The notes beneath the pieces were generated by a model that saw only the letters and a program-made list of their open reading frames with translations, searched no databases and was not told the origin of the DNA. From the NCBI GenBank assembly GCA_027452215.1, contig DAIDGQ010000045.1, positions 62,001-126,000 on the forward strand: 64,000 bases of DNA, read 5' to 3'. Source of the DNA: Granulicella sp. (GTDB taxonomy: Bacteria > Acidobacteriota > Terriglobia > Terriglobales > Acidobacteriaceae). Shown here piece after piece: positions 9,637 to 19,693 of the stretch. Position 1 is the first letter of the stretch. The number at the start of each line of letters is the position of its first letter. Both the position numbers and the translations under genes were made by a program.

Positions 9637-10179
9637 ATGAACGCCGCCGCAGCCCCCATCCCCGATCCCTCCCCCGACCTCGACATCCTCTCGCAGCAGG
9701 AGGCCCTGCTTCGCTTCCCCTCCTTCGATCCCGATGCCGCGTGGCAGCTCGGCTCGCTGCTGCACTCCGCACTCGTCGCTCGCAAGGCCGGTGGCACGGT
9801 CGAAATCGAGTGCGACGGACAACTCCTCTTCGCCTGCACCACGCCCGGCGCCAAGCCCTCGCAGGCCGACTGGATTCGTCGCAAGCGCAACACCGTCCAC
9901 CGCCTGCACCGCAGCACCTACGCCATTGGCCGCGAGCTCGTGCGCGACAGCGCCACGCTCGAATCCGCGCACGGCCTCAGCGAAACCGACTACGCCGCGC
10001 ACGGTGGAGGCTTCCCTCTCTGGCTCAAAGTCGATGGCGAAATCGAAGGAGGCAGCAACCTGATCGCCGGCACCATCGTCCTCTCCGGCCTGCCTCAGCG
10101 CGACGACCACAACCTCGTCGTCGCAGCCATCGCCGAGCACCTTCGCATCACCGTCCCGCAGCTCAGCCCTGCGACGTAG
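9637..10179 (+). CDS. HbpS/UPF0303-like heme-degrading domain protein
   Basis: A 180-residue protein of the UPF0303/YBR137W group, with the GlcG/HbpS alpha-beta fold. Visible family segments are FDPDAAWQLGSLLHSALVAR, WIRRKRNTVHRLHRSTYAIG (the Arg-rich strand typical of the group) and AAHGGGFPLWLKVDGEIEGG. Members are annotated as heme-degrading or heme-binding domain proteins, but biochemical proof is thin and the real ligand is uncertain. Its 3' end overlaps the convergent TetR gene by 17 bp. The 5' end is 155 bp from the divergent Tat-exported protein. Confidence 0.82.
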   Translation: MNAAAAPIPDPSPDLDILSQQEALLRFPSFDPDAAWQLGSLLHSALVARKAGGTVEIECDGQLLFACTTPGAKPSQADWIRRKRNTVHRLHRSTYAIGRELVRDSATLESAHGLSETDYAAHGGGFPLWLKVDGEIEGGSNLIAGTIVLSGLPQRDDHNLVVAAIAEHLRITVPQLSPAT

Positions 10180-10807
10180 CGCGCCCCGCCGCCGCAAGAT
10201 AGGCTCCGCACAACACCACCAACTGCTCTCGCAGCGAGCGCACCATCTTCGGCGTCGCTCCTCCCTCCAGCACCGCGCGCGTCGCTCCCGCCATCGCCGC
10301 GTACATCATCTCCGCCGTGCCAGCGACCTCCTCGAACGAAGCATCGGGCGCCGTCCCCAGCGCTCCCACCAACGCCCTCAACGACCTCCTCCGCAACCGC
10401 TGCATCAGCGCATTCGCCTCTGCGTTTGCAGAAACCGCATATAGCGCCACCGACGCGTCCGCTCGCTCCAGCTTCGCCGTCACAAACGCGTCCACAATGC
10501 CCTCGGCCATCACCGCCACCGGTTGGTTCCTGCCCTCAGAGCAAGCCCTCTCCAACGCCTCCACCACCTTCGTCAGGTGCTTCTCCAACACCGCATGCAG
10601 CACCGATTGCTTGTTCGGAAAATACTGGTACAGCGTTCCCACCGAAACTCCTGCTCGCGCCGCGATCAGCGTCGTCGTCAGACGCTCCGCGCCCGCCGTC
10701 ATCAAAACCTGAATCGTGGCCTCGAGGATCGCCTCCACCGTCGCGCTCGACCTGCTCTGCACCGGCGTCTTTCTTGATCGAATCGATTTCCTTGCAGCCT
10801 TCTTCAT
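10163..10807 (-). CDS. TetR/AcrR family transcriptional regulator
   Basis: A 214-residue repressor-type regulator. The N-terminal TetR helix-turn-helix is clear: ILEATIQVLMTAGAERLTTT, then IAARAGVSVGTLYQYFPNKQ at roughly residues 46-65. The C-terminal ligand-binding domain is variable. The first ~15 residues are unusually basic (KKAARKSIRSRK) and could add DNA contacts. It is divergent from an SDR oxidoreductase gene across 86 bp containing inverted repeats, which suggests it controls that gene and itself. The inducer is unknown. Confidence 0.92.
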   Translation of the reverse strand: MKKAARKSIRSRKTPVQSRSSATVEAILEATIQVLMTAGAERLTTTLIAARAGVSVGTLYQYFPNKQSVLHAVLEKHLTKVVEALERACSEGRNQPVAVMAEGIVDAFVTAKLERADASVALYAVSANAEANALMQRLRRRSLRALVGALGTAPDASFEEVAGTAEMMYAAMAGATRAVLEGGATPKMVRSLREQLVVLCGAYLAAAGRATSQG

Positions 10808-10824
10808 AATGCGAAGTCCTAACC

Positions 10825-10879
10825 TGAAGCTTTCTTCATCTAACCCACTGAAGCAAGTCTAAACGCCTAACCCGCTTCA
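10825..10879. promoter_or_regulatory. Candidate TetR operator region (two inverted repeats)
   Basis: Within the 86-bp divergent region, TGAAG (10825-10829) and CTTCA (10834-10838) form an inverted repeat with a 4-bp spacer. A second pair, TGAAGC (10849-10854) and GCTTCA (10874-10879), uses the same half-site with a 19-bp spacer. The repeated TGAAG/CTTCA half-site between a TetR gene and its divergent neighbour is consistent with operator sites. This is inference from position and symmetry only. Confidence 0.45.
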
Positions 10880-10893
10880 ACAGGAGACATCGC

Positions 10894-11643
10894 ATGACCA
10901 CACCCACCGTCCAGACACCCACCACGAAGATCGCCCTCATCACCGGAGCCAACAAAGGCATCGGCTTCGAAGTCGCCCGCCAGATCGGCCGCACCGGCGC
11001 CACCGTCCTCGTCGGAGCTCGCAACGCCGCGCTCGGCGAAGCAGCCGCTACCAAGCTCATGGCCGAAGGCCTCAGCGCCCGCTACCTCCCAATCGATCTT
11101 GCCGACAACGCCAGCATCACCGCAGCAGCAGCCACCATCGCCGCCGACTACGGCCATCTCGACATTCTCGTCAACAACGCCGGCATCGCCGACCCCGGCG
11201 ACGGCCCCGCCTCCACCGCCAGCCTCAGCGCCGTCGAGCACACGCTGCGCATCAACTTCCTCGGCTCCGTCGCGGTCTCCCAGGCCATGCTGCCGCTGCT
11301 CCGCAAAGCTCCCTCCGCGCGCATCGTCAACGTATCAAGCGGCCTCGGCTCCCTCACCCAGAATGCTGATCCCACCTGGCAGCACTCCGCCGTCAAGCCG
11401 CTCGGCTACAACGCTTCGAAGGCCGCGCTGAACATGCTCACCGTGCACCTCGCCTACGAACTCCGCGACACCAAGATCAAGGTCAACTCCGCCGACCCCG
11501 GCTACACCGCCACCGACCTCAACGGCAATCGCGGCACCCAGACCGTCCCTGAAGGAGCAGCCGAAACCATCCGCCTCGCCCTCCTCCCCGACGACGGCCC
11601 CACCGGCACCTACTCCGACAGCCACGGCATCGTCCCCTGGTAG
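10894..11643 (+). CDS. SDR family NAD(P)-dependent oxidoreductase
   Basis: A 249-residue classical short-chain dehydrogenase/reductase. The cofactor motif is TGANKGIG (residues 15-22), followed by LVNNAG, a serine in VNVSSGLGSL, and the catalytic YNASK. The C-terminus (GTYSDSHGIVPW) resembles carbonyl-reductase-like bacterial SDRs. The substrate cannot be inferred. The start is supported by AGGAG seven bases upstream. It is divergent from a TetR gene and probably repressed by it; such pairs often respond to reactive carbonyls or xenobiotics. Confidence 0.93.
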   Translation: MTTPTVQTPTTKIALITGANKGIGFEVARQIGRTGATVLVGARNAALGEAAATKLMAEGLSARYLPIDLADNASITAAAATIAADYGHLDILVNNAGIADPGDGPASTASLSAVEHTLRINFLGSVAVSQAMLPLLRKAPSARIVNVSSGLGSLTQNADPTWQHSAVKPLGYNASKAALNMLTVHLAYELRDTKIKVNSADPGYTATDLNGNRGTQTVPEGAAETIRLALLPDDGPTGTYSDSHGIVPW

Positions 11644-11654
11644 CACTCCCGCAG

Positions 11655-11688
11655 CCCGAGCCTGCGCCCTCTATCGCGCAGGCTCGGG
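11655..11688. terminator. Hairpin downstream of SDR gene
   Basis: CCCGAGCCTGCGC (11655-11667) pairs perfectly with GCGCAGGCTCGGG (11676-11688) around an 8-base loop, starting 12 bp after the SDR stop. There is no T tract, so it may be a processing or REP-like hairpin instead of a classic terminator. Confidence 0.55.
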
Positions 11689-11742
11689 AGCGCAGCGGCG
11701 ACTACAGGCGACGATCAGCAGCCGCGACTACACTTGAAGCTG

Positions 11743-13071
11743 ATGACCTCCGCGACCACTCTCCGCATCACCCGCCGCGCCGCCGACCGCCTTCGCTCCG
11801 GCCACCTCTGGGTCTACCGCACTGATCTCGAATCGCAGCAATCCTCCTCCGCGCTCGAGCCCGGCTCACTCGTCACCCTCATCGATTCGCGCGAGATTCC
11901 TCTCGGCACCGCGCTCTACTCCAGCGCCTCGCAGATCGCCGCACGCCTCATCTCGCGCACGCCCGCGCTCACCCGCGCCCAGTACCTCGCCGACCTCCGC
12001 ACACGCATCGACCGCGCGCTCGAACTCCGCCGCCAGCTCGTCCCCATCACCACGTCCACCAACGCCCACCGCCTCATCTTCTCCGAGGCCGACAACCTTC
12101 CCGGCATCGTCGCCGACCGCTACAACGACCTCGTCCTGCTGCAGCTTCTCACCCAGGGCACAGCGCAGGACGACGTCCGCGTCGTCCTCATCGCCGCCCT
12201 CACCGCCGCCTTCGCACACGAGAGATCCAGCCTCACCATCTGGGAGCGGCCCGACCCACGCATCCGCGAACTCGAGCAGCTTCCCGCTCCCGCGCCCGGC
12301 CCGCTCTTCACCACCACGCTCGACTCCATCGCGCCCGACGGCCTCTCCTTCCGCACCGAATCCCAGCGCGACACCGACCAGGCCGCACCCACCACCACCA
12401 CCTTCGCGCTCAACGGCCTGCGCTTCCACTACGACGCAGCCAGCGGCCAGAAGACCGGAGCGTTCCTCGATCAGCGCCTCAACTACGCAGCCGCCGCGAA
12501 CGCCGTCGCAGCTTCAGGCCGCACAGCTCGAGCTCTCGACATCTGCACCTATCAGGGAGGCTTCGCCCTCCATTTAGCCCAGGTCTGCGCCCACGTCACC
12601 GGAGTCGACGCCAGCCACTCCGCACTCGAGGCCGCCGACCGCAACCTCCTGCTCAACCCCTCCATCACCTCCGACGTAGAGTGGATGGAGGCCGACGCCT
12701 TCGACTACCTCCGCCACCTCGACGAGACCGCCCGCAAGTCCTCCACCGCCGACAACCTCTTCGACGCCATCGTCCTCGACCCGCCCGCCTTCGCCAAATC
12801 CAAGCGAGCCGCCGAGGGAGCTCTCCGCGGCTACAAGGAGCTCAACCTCCGCGCCCTCCGTCTGCTCACCCCCGGAGGAACGCTCATCACCAACTCCTGC
12901 TCGCACCACGTCTCGCTCGCCGAGTTCACCGACATCGTCACCTCCGCCGCCGTCGACGCCGGCCGCCGCGTCCAACTCCTCTCCACCCACGCCGCCGCCC
13001 CCGACCACCCCGAAATCCTCACCCTCCCCGAAACCCGCTACCTCAAGTGCCTCATCCTCCGCGCAGACTAG
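11743..13071 (+). CDS. RlmI-type class I SAM-dependent rRNA cytosine methyltransferase
   Basis: A 442-residue protein with the RlmI layout: an N-terminal PUA-like domain (LRITRRAADRLRSGHLWVYR), a central EEHEA-like domain, and a C-terminal Rossmann methyltransferase. Motif I is ALDICTYQGGFALHLA, the acidic AdoMet loop is VTGVDASHSALEAADRN, and the catalytic region is DAIVLDPPAFAKSK followed by LITNSCSHHVS, with Cys in the expected place. In E. coli RlmI makes m5C1962 of 23S rRNA; the same role is inferred here. The ATG at 11743 is preferred over an in-frame TTG three codons upstream; neither has a good ribosome-binding site. The sequence is strikingly C-rich. Confidence 0.88.
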   Translation: MTSATTLRITRRAADRLRSGHLWVYRTDLESQQSSSALEPGSLVTLIDSREIPLGTALYSSASQIAARLISRTPALTRAQYLADLRTRIDRALELRRQLVPITTSTNAHRLIFSEADNLPGIVADRYNDLVLLQLLTQGTAQDDVRVVLIAALTAAFAHERSSLTIWERPDPRIRELEQLPAPAPGPLFTTTLDSIAPDGLSFRTESQRDTDQAAPTTTTFALNGLRFHYDAASGQKTGAFLDQRLNYAAAANAVAASGRTARALDICTYQGGFALHLAQVCAHVTGVDASHSALEAADRNLLLNPSITSDVEWMEADAFDYLRHLDETARKSSTADNLFDAIVLDPPAFAKSKRAAEGALRGYKELNLRALRLLTPGGTLITNSCSHHVSLAEFTDIVTSAAVDAGRRVQLLSTHAAAPDHPEILTLPETRYLKCLILRAD

Positions 13072-13106
13072 CCCTGGGCCCTAACCCCTAACCCCTGAGC
13101 CCTGCA
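13072..13106. repeat. CCCTAAC-type heptamer tandem array
   Basis: Five adjacent 7-bp units (CCCTGGG, CCCTAAC, CCCTAAC, CCCTGAG, CCCTGCA) start directly after the methyltransferase stop codon. The CCCT core is constant and the last three bases vary. A related array lies at 27016-27064. Confidence 0.75.
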
Positions 13107-13112
13107 CCTGTC

Positions 13113-14243
13113 CTACCTCCCGTGCAGCGACTTCTGAAAGAATCCCACGGCCATCCCCGCCACCTTCGCATGCACGGCATCGCGGTCGACGCCCTTCCCG
13201 TCCTCGCAGTACCGCTCCACCTTCTTCCGCCCCTCCTCCGTACACGTATCCATGAACGTGTAGTGGTCGACATGCGGCAGCAGCGTCAGCTTCGCTCCCC
13301 GCACCTCATTGCGAACATACGCCGCGTTGTCCTTCGGAGGAGCCACACTGTCGGCGTCTCCCACCACGGCCTCCACCGGCAGCCGGATGGAGCGAAGGCT
13401 CTCCTCCGTCATCGTGAACGCCACCGCCGGAGCAATCGCAAACACTGCCCCAATGCGGTCGTCGCTGTATAACTCATTGGACCGCGCCAGCGAGATCGCG
13501 CTCGTCTTCCGCACCGTCCGCAGCGCCTCCTGAGGAGTGCCCATCCCCCGCATCTCCGGCAGATGACACACCGCCGCATCGGCATTCTCCTTGCACATCG
13601 CAAAGAATTCGCTCACATCGGTCTGCGCTCCGGCGAGCTCCAGCACCGTGTACCCTCCCAGCGAAAACCCCGCTGCACCAATTCGACTGTCGTCGATCTT
13701 CTTTCCAAACTCCGCATCGGCCAGCATCCCGTCCAGCGCCTGGCTCAGGTCCGTCGCTCGCTCCCACCACAGCGTCAGCCCCTCGGGAGTCAGCTTGCCA
13801 CTCGCGCTGCTTCCCGGGTGGTCCACCGCCACCACCACAAATCCAGCGCGAGCCAGCGCCGTGCCCAGCCACGCCATCTGCATCGCCGACCCTCCTGTCT
13901 CATGCGACAACAGCACCAGCGGCCATCCCTTCTTCGGCCCCGCAGCCAGCGCCGCATCCCTCGCCGCCATGCCCGCCTCAAACAGAGCTCCCGCCTCCGA
14001 CGAGCTCGCCACGCCCTTCGGCCCCACAAACTGCTTCACCTCCACAGCCGACTCCACCGCCGGATACCAGATCACGCACTGCAGCCCCTTCTCCGGCTCT
14101 CCCCGCCAATCCCGCACCAGGTTCGTCGGATGAAACACCCTCGTCGTCATCCCCACATGGAACACCGCCGCCGGCTTCTCCGCCCGCACTCCTCCCACCA
14201 TCAACACCAGGCCCAACGACACCGCGCCTACGACGCTCCGCAT
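13113..14243 (-). CDS. Secreted alpha/beta hydrolase (dienelactone hydrolase/PAF-acetylhydrolase-like)
   Basis: A 376-residue protein with an N-terminal signal peptide (hydrophobic residues 3-20, cleavage near VRAEK). The alpha/beta-hydrolase elements are the oxyanion strand PLVLLSHETGGS, the nucleophile elbow GAAGFSLGG with Ser as nucleophile, a probable acid in VVGDADSV, and a probable catalytic His in LLPHVDHYTF. It resembles the predicted dienelactone hydrolases and PAF-acetylhydrolase group. The substrate is unknown; periplasmic ester hydrolysis is likely. A GTG two codons upstream is an equal alternative start. It converges with the RlmI-type gene. Confidence 0.85.
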   Translation of the reverse strand: MRSVVGAVSLGLVLMVGGVRAEKPAAVFHVGMTTRVFHPTNLVRDWRGEPEKGLQCVIWYPAVESAVEVKQFVGPKGVASSSEAGALFEAGMAARDAALAAGPKKGWPLVLLSHETGGSAMQMAWLGTALARAGFVVVAVDHPGSSASGKLTPEGLTLWWERATDLSQALDGMLADAEFGKKIDDSRIGAAGFSLGGYTVLELAGAQTDVSEFFAMCKENADAAVCHLPEMRGMGTPQEALRTVRKTSAISLARSNELYSDDRIGAVFAIAPAVAFTMTEESLRSIRLPVEAVVGDADSVAPPKDNAAYVRNEVRGAKLTLLPHVDHYTFMDTCTEEGRKKVERYCEDGKGVDRDAVHAKVAGMAVGFFQKSLHGR

Positions 14244-14457
14244 ACCCACAGCTTAGCGCGCCCCGCCCCCTCCCGTCCTCAACCACCCACCCACCTCACC
14301 CATCGCGTCATAACCCGCACTTCGTTCTTTCCCCCGCACCAACACCCGGACCAACACGCTCGCAAGCAACGCCCGCTACCTTCCTCATCCCGCGCAACAC
14401 AGATGTCCCCCCACCCCACGCCCCGCCACATTCCGAATGCCAAGGCTGCCGGCAAAC

Positions 14458-14877
14458 CTACCCCCGGGCCGTCGCCTTCCCTCTGGGCGTGCCCTTCGAC
14501 CGGCTTTTGGCCTTCAGTTCGAGATTAAGCGCCACCGCAGCGCGTATAAGCTCCTTCAACGCCGCCTCATCCACCTTCTCCCCTTCGTGAATGTCGATGG
14601 CGCGCCGCACATTCCCATCCAGGCTGGAGTTGAACAAACCCGCAGGATCTTCCAATCCCGCCCCCTTGGCAAACGTCAGCTTTACGACGCTCTTATACGT
14701 CTCTCCCGTGCAAACGATCCCGCCGTGGGAAAAAACAGGAGTCCCCCTCCACTTCCACTCTTCCACGATCTCAGGGTCTGCCTTATGGATAATGGCGCGC
14801 ACCTTCGCAAGCGTCTTCCCTCGCCAGTCGCCAAGCTCATTAATCTTTGCGTCGATCAGTGCTGCGGCAGATTCCAT
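14458..14877 (-). CDS. DUF1801 domain protein
   Basis: A 139-residue protein of the DUF1801 (YdhG/YjbR-like) fold. Family segments seen are LGDWRGKTLAKVRAIIHKAD, EEWKWRGTPVFSHGGIVCTG and VKLTFAKGAGLEDPAGLFNS. Members are small cytosolic proteins with a CyaY-like fold and no settled function. The ATG at 14877 has AAGGGCGG upstream at a usable distance. The ATG at 14901 would add eight residues and has a weaker site. The C-terminus ends in a basic Lys/Arg-rich tail. It is flanked by about 215 bp to the hydrolase start and 110 bp to the photolyase stop, and shows no operon partner. Confidence 0.8.
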   Translation of the reverse strand: MESAAALIDAKINELGDWRGKTLAKVRAIIHKADPEIVEEWKWRGTPVFSHGGIVCTGETYKSVVKLTFAKGAGLEDPAGLFNSSLDGNVRRAIDIHEGEKVDEAALKELIRAAVALNLELKAKSRSKGTPRGKATARG

Positions 14878-14987
14878 GGCGTCCGCCCTTTCCACGCACA
14901 TCCAACTCTCGCAACCAATGTAGCCGCGTCCACGCTAGCCTGCAACCTCCAGGACGCAACGCCCCCTGGGCAGTTTGCTGACCACGC

Positions 14988-16502
14988 TCACTCCGGCAGC
15001 GAGTTCGCCTGCTGAATATACAGAGCCGACATAAACTTCTTCCCCGTGCTCGCTCCCGACATATACCTCCGCTTGCCGAAGATCGGCCGGTCAAACCACA
15101 CGCGGTCGAACTTGCCCAGCATCGACCATGCAATCCCCGCATACCCTCCCGGATCGCGCCCGTCCAGCTCATATTTATCGTTCAGATAGATCGCCACCTT
15201 CATCGCGATCCTCACATTCGGAGTCCACTCCACAATCTTCTTCGCCCAGTACATCCGCAGGTAATTGTGCATCCACCCATACCGCACCATCTGGATCTGC
15301 GCCGCATTCCATAGCTCGTCGTAGGTCTTCGCATCCTCAAGCTGCGGCAGCGTGTACAGCACCTCGCGCTCATCGCGGTCGTGCTCTGCGATGGTCTCCT
15401 TCGCCCAGTTATCCGCGCAGCCCGGCGAGTCATACTCCGCCTGGTACCGCACAAAATTCACACTCAACTCGCGCCACACCACCAGCTCATTCATGTAGCT
15501 GTCGCGAGCCGCCTGCAGGCTAGGATTCCTCCTCACCGCAGCCTCCACCGCCAGCGCAATCGTCTGCGGCCCAATGTGCCCGAAGTGCAGGTAAGGACTC
15601 ATCTTGCTCGATCCATCCACCTCCGGCCGGCTGCGATCCTTGTCATACGCCGCGAGCATCTCGTCACAGAATTTGTGCAACCGCTTGACAGCCGCACGAT
15701 GCCCTCCCGTCCACGCCTCCACCGGCTTCACATTGCGATCGAACTCCGTCCACCCTCGCGTCATATCCTCCCGCACGTCCTCCGCTCGCAGCCCGCGAGG
15801 CTGCTTCCATACGTGCTGCGCCTTCGGATTCGTATACGGCACCAGAAACTCCGGCAGCGCCCGATACAGCCGCGGCCTCGCCACCGCCGCGCTAAACTGA
15901 GCCTTCTCCAGCAGCCGCGACGGCACAATCACATCCGCATCGACCGTCCAGAACGGAACCCGCAGCTCCTCCGCCACCCGAACCCTCCACCGCTCCGGCT
16001 CGCGCATCGGATTCTCATCTCCAATCACCATCGCGGCGTTCACGTCCGCAAAAAATCTCAGATGATCTTCATCCCCAGGGCCCGCAGGCACCGCATCTCC
16101 AGGAGCCGCGCGGCGCATCACAAACCCCACGCCTCTCTCCTCGCACTCCTCCTCCACCTCCGGCAACCCCTGGTTCAGAAACGCATAGTGCCGCAGATTC
16201 GCATGGGGAAAATTCTTGATCCCCGCAAAATAGACCACCACAGGCAAGCCGAGAGCATTCCCGCACGCAACCGCCTTATCCAGCGCATGGTTATCCCTCC
16301 CCCGCTGCGCCCGCTGCATCCAGTACACGACGCACGTCCCCTCCTTCGCCGGAGCTCCTCCGCGCCGCACCGTCACCCTCGCATCCTCCGCCAACTCGCG
16401 CAGCGCCTTCGGCACGCTGGCATCCTCGGCATACGCCGCCGCCCGCCGCGCATACGCCGCGTCCTTCTCCAGCACCGTCATCGACTCTGTAATCTTCTCC
16501 AT
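14988..16502 (-). CDS. Deoxyribodipyrimidine photolyase, class II
   Basis: A 504-residue flavoprotein that uses light to split cyclobutane pyrimidine dimers. Class II hallmarks are the N-terminal VVYWMQRAQRGRDNHALDKA (photolyase-related domain start), SPYLHFGHIGPQTIALAVE in the FAD-binding domain, DSYMNELVVWRELSVNFVRY, and a C-terminal MRYGWMHNYLRMYWAKKI-like segment (here MVRYGWMHNYLRMYWAKKI). The ATG at 16502 is chosen because GGGAGG lies just upstream. The longer frame from 16742 would run into the divergent GNAT gene and has no family similarity. The 61-bp divergent gap to that gene must hold both promoters. Confidence 0.92.
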   Translation of the reverse strand: MEKITESMTVLEKDAAYARRAAAYAEDASVPKALRELAEDARVTVRRGGAPAKEGTCVVYWMQRAQRGRDNHALDKAVACGNALGLPVVVYFAGIKNFPHANLRHYAFLNQGLPEVEEECEERGVGFVMRRAAPGDAVPAGPGDEDHLRFFADVNAAMVIGDENPMREPERWRVRVAEELRVPFWTVDADVIVPSRLLEKAQFSAAVARPRLYRALPEFLVPYTNPKAQHVWKQPRGLRAEDVREDMTRGWTEFDRNVKPVEAWTGGHRAAVKRLHKFCDEMLAAYDKDRSRPEVDGSSKMSPYLHFGHIGPQTIALAVEAAVRRNPSLQAARDSYMNELVVWRELSVNFVRYQAEYDSPGCADNWAKETIAEHDRDEREVLYTLPQLEDAKTYDELWNAAQIQMVRYGWMHNYLRMYWAKKIVEWTPNVRIAMKVAIYLNDKYELDGRDPGGYAGIAWSMLGKFDRVWFDRPIFGKRRYMSGASTGKKFMSALYIQQANSLPE

Positions 16503-16563
16503 CGCACCTCCCACGCTACCGCAACCCCCGCCATCGGCTACCATCGATCTTGCGAGAAACGCC

Positions 16564-17187
16564 ATGCCCATTGACGCCATCAAAGAACCCCTGCAAGACC
16601 TCGTCGAAACCGTAACCCTCCGCCGCGCCACCCCAGCCGACGCCCCCGCACTCGCCCTCCTCGGAGGTGCCACCTTCCTCGAAGCCTTCACCTGGATGCT
16701 GCCCGGCCCCGACATCATCGCCCACGCCGCCAAACACCACACCCCCTCCGCCTACGAGCACTACTTCGCCGACCCCAACACCCGCATCACCCTCGCCCTC
16801 AGCAGCCCCGCCGCCGGCTTTGAAGACCAGCCCGGAGCCCCCGTCGGCTACGCCATGCTCTGCACCCCCGAGCTCCCCACCCTCGCCGTCCTCCCCACCG
16901 ACATCGAGCTCAAGCGAATCTACCTCTTCTCCCGCTTCCGCACCTCCCCCGTCCTCGACGCCACCGGCCTCCCCATCCCCGGCCTCCGCCCCTCCCAGGC
17001 CCTCATGGACGCCGCCATAGCCGATGCCCGCGCCCTCGGCCGCACCCGCCTCCTCCTCGGCACCCACGCCGGCAACCTCCGCGCCATCGCCTTCTACCGC
17101 CGCAACGGCTTCACCGAGGCCGGAACCCGCACCTTCCAGGTCGGTACCCAGGTCTGCTCCGACCTCATCTTCGCCAAGCCCCTATAA
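16564..17187 (+). CDS. GNAT family N-acetyltransferase
   Basis: A 207-residue acetyltransferase. The fold begins with VTLRRATPADAPALALLGG. An acceptor-side segment follows, then the central strand with ELKRIYLFSRF, where the usual L-x-x-I-Y pattern is seen. The acetyl-CoA loop is in the ALMDAAIADARALGRTRLLL helix region, and the C-terminal NLRAIAFYRRNGFTEAGTRTF is typical for GNAT motif B. The target, whether a small molecule or an amino group of a protein, is unknown. The ribosome-binding site is weak (GAGAAA). Confidence 0.87.
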   Translation: MPIDAIKEPLQDLVETVTLRRATPADAPALALLGGATFLEAFTWMLPGPDIIAHAAKHHTPSAYEHYFADPNTRITLALSSPAAGFEDQPGAPVGYAMLCTPELPTLAVLPTDIELKRIYLFSRFRTSPVLDATGLPIPGLRPSQALMDAAIADARALGRTRLLLGTHAGNLRAIAFYRRNGFTEAGTRTFQVGTQVCSDLIFAKPL

Positions 17188-17440
17188 GCCCTTTCCACGC
17201 GCTACACAAGGGGTTTGTAGCATTTTGCGGCAGCCCTCGATACCCTCTGCCCTATCCCGATTCATGTTTTTTGGAACCCCGCCGATAAGAGAGACATCCC
17301 GCGGTAGGCTCGCCGGACAGTGGGGCTCCAGGCCTCGCACCAGGCAGTCCAGACCAGCACCTCCCCTCTCCCGGAAGCTGCGTCCTGATCTGCACTTCTG
17401 AGCCCTCCGCGCCACATCTCCGCTTCCGGAAGGGCTCACC

Positions 17441-17560
17441 ATGAAATCGTTCCGTCGCTTTCTCTCTAACTACAGCCCCATCTTCACTCTCGGCGCCGTG
17501 ATTGCCGGCCTCTACGCTATGGCCGCCTGCATCGGCCTCAGCCTCAACGTCCACCTCTAA
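17441..17560 (+). CDS. Small single-pass membrane protein, 39 residues
   Basis: A 39-codon frame starting MKSFRRFLSNYSPIF, with a basic N-terminus (KSFRR) and one hydrophobic helix of about 20 residues (roughly 14-35), ending NVHL. GGAAGGG is 6-7 bp upstream of the ATG, a good ribosome-binding site. The basic-in, hydrophobic layout predicts an inner-membrane protein with the N-terminus in the cytoplasm. It stands alone between the GNAT gene and rpoD. No family is recognised. Support is the start context and the composition; conservation has not been tested. Confidence 0.6.
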   Translation: MKSFRRFLSNYSPIFTLGAVIAGLYAMAACIGLSLNVHL

Positions 17561-17906
17561 CCCTCCCCTCTAACGTCATTTCCGCAGTTCAACACCCCAG
17601 CCCGCCCCCAACCAGGTGCGGGTTGTGGTGCTTAATGCATCTTTTCCGGCGCTCAGCCGTCCAATAGAGTGGTAGACTGAAAGTCGCTGGAGACGTGCGC
17701 CACCGAGTTGCCGAAGCACCGCTAAGTTGATTAGCATGTGTCTTCCGCCCGCGCCCGCGGCCTTGACCGCAACCCCCGTCCCAACGAACCCGCTACAACC
17801 CCGGGAGTCCCTCGCGCCGTTCCTGCTCCTTTTCGTCCTGCGTGATCGAATCTCACGATTTTTTTGAGGCTCCGCTACCCGCGTGAGTCCACCTTAGGAG
17901 TGCCCT
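17561..17906 (+). promoter_or_regulatory. rpoD leader with terminator-like hairpin
   Basis: There is no gene in this 346-bp stretch. Near its end CGTGA (17841-17845) and TCACG (17853-17857) form a 5-bp stem with a 7-base loop, followed by A and seven T (17859-17865), 41 bp before the rpoD start. This looks like a weak intrinsic terminator or attenuator in the rpoD leader. No convincing -35/-10 pair was identified. Confidence 0.4.
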
Positions 17907-19628
<1,722 letters not shown>

Positions 19629-19646
19629 CGAAGTCTCAACTTAAAC

Positions 19647-19679
19647 ACAGAGGGCGCGCCATCACGGTGCGCCCTCTGT
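19647..19679. terminator. Bidirectional hairpin between rpoD and esterase gene
   Basis: ACAGAGGGCGC (19647-19657) pairs with GCGCCCTCTGT (19669-19679), an 11-bp stem. It sits between the convergent stops of rpoD and the HSL-type esterase. There is no long T tract on either side, but position and strength suggest shared termination. Confidence 0.65.
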
Positions 19680-19693
19680 AGTTAACCGCCAGG

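Noticed and set aside
16503-16742. Extension of the photolyase N-terminus to 16742
   Set aside because: It overlaps the divergent GNAT gene, has no family similarity, and the ATG at 16502 has a strong ribosome-binding site.
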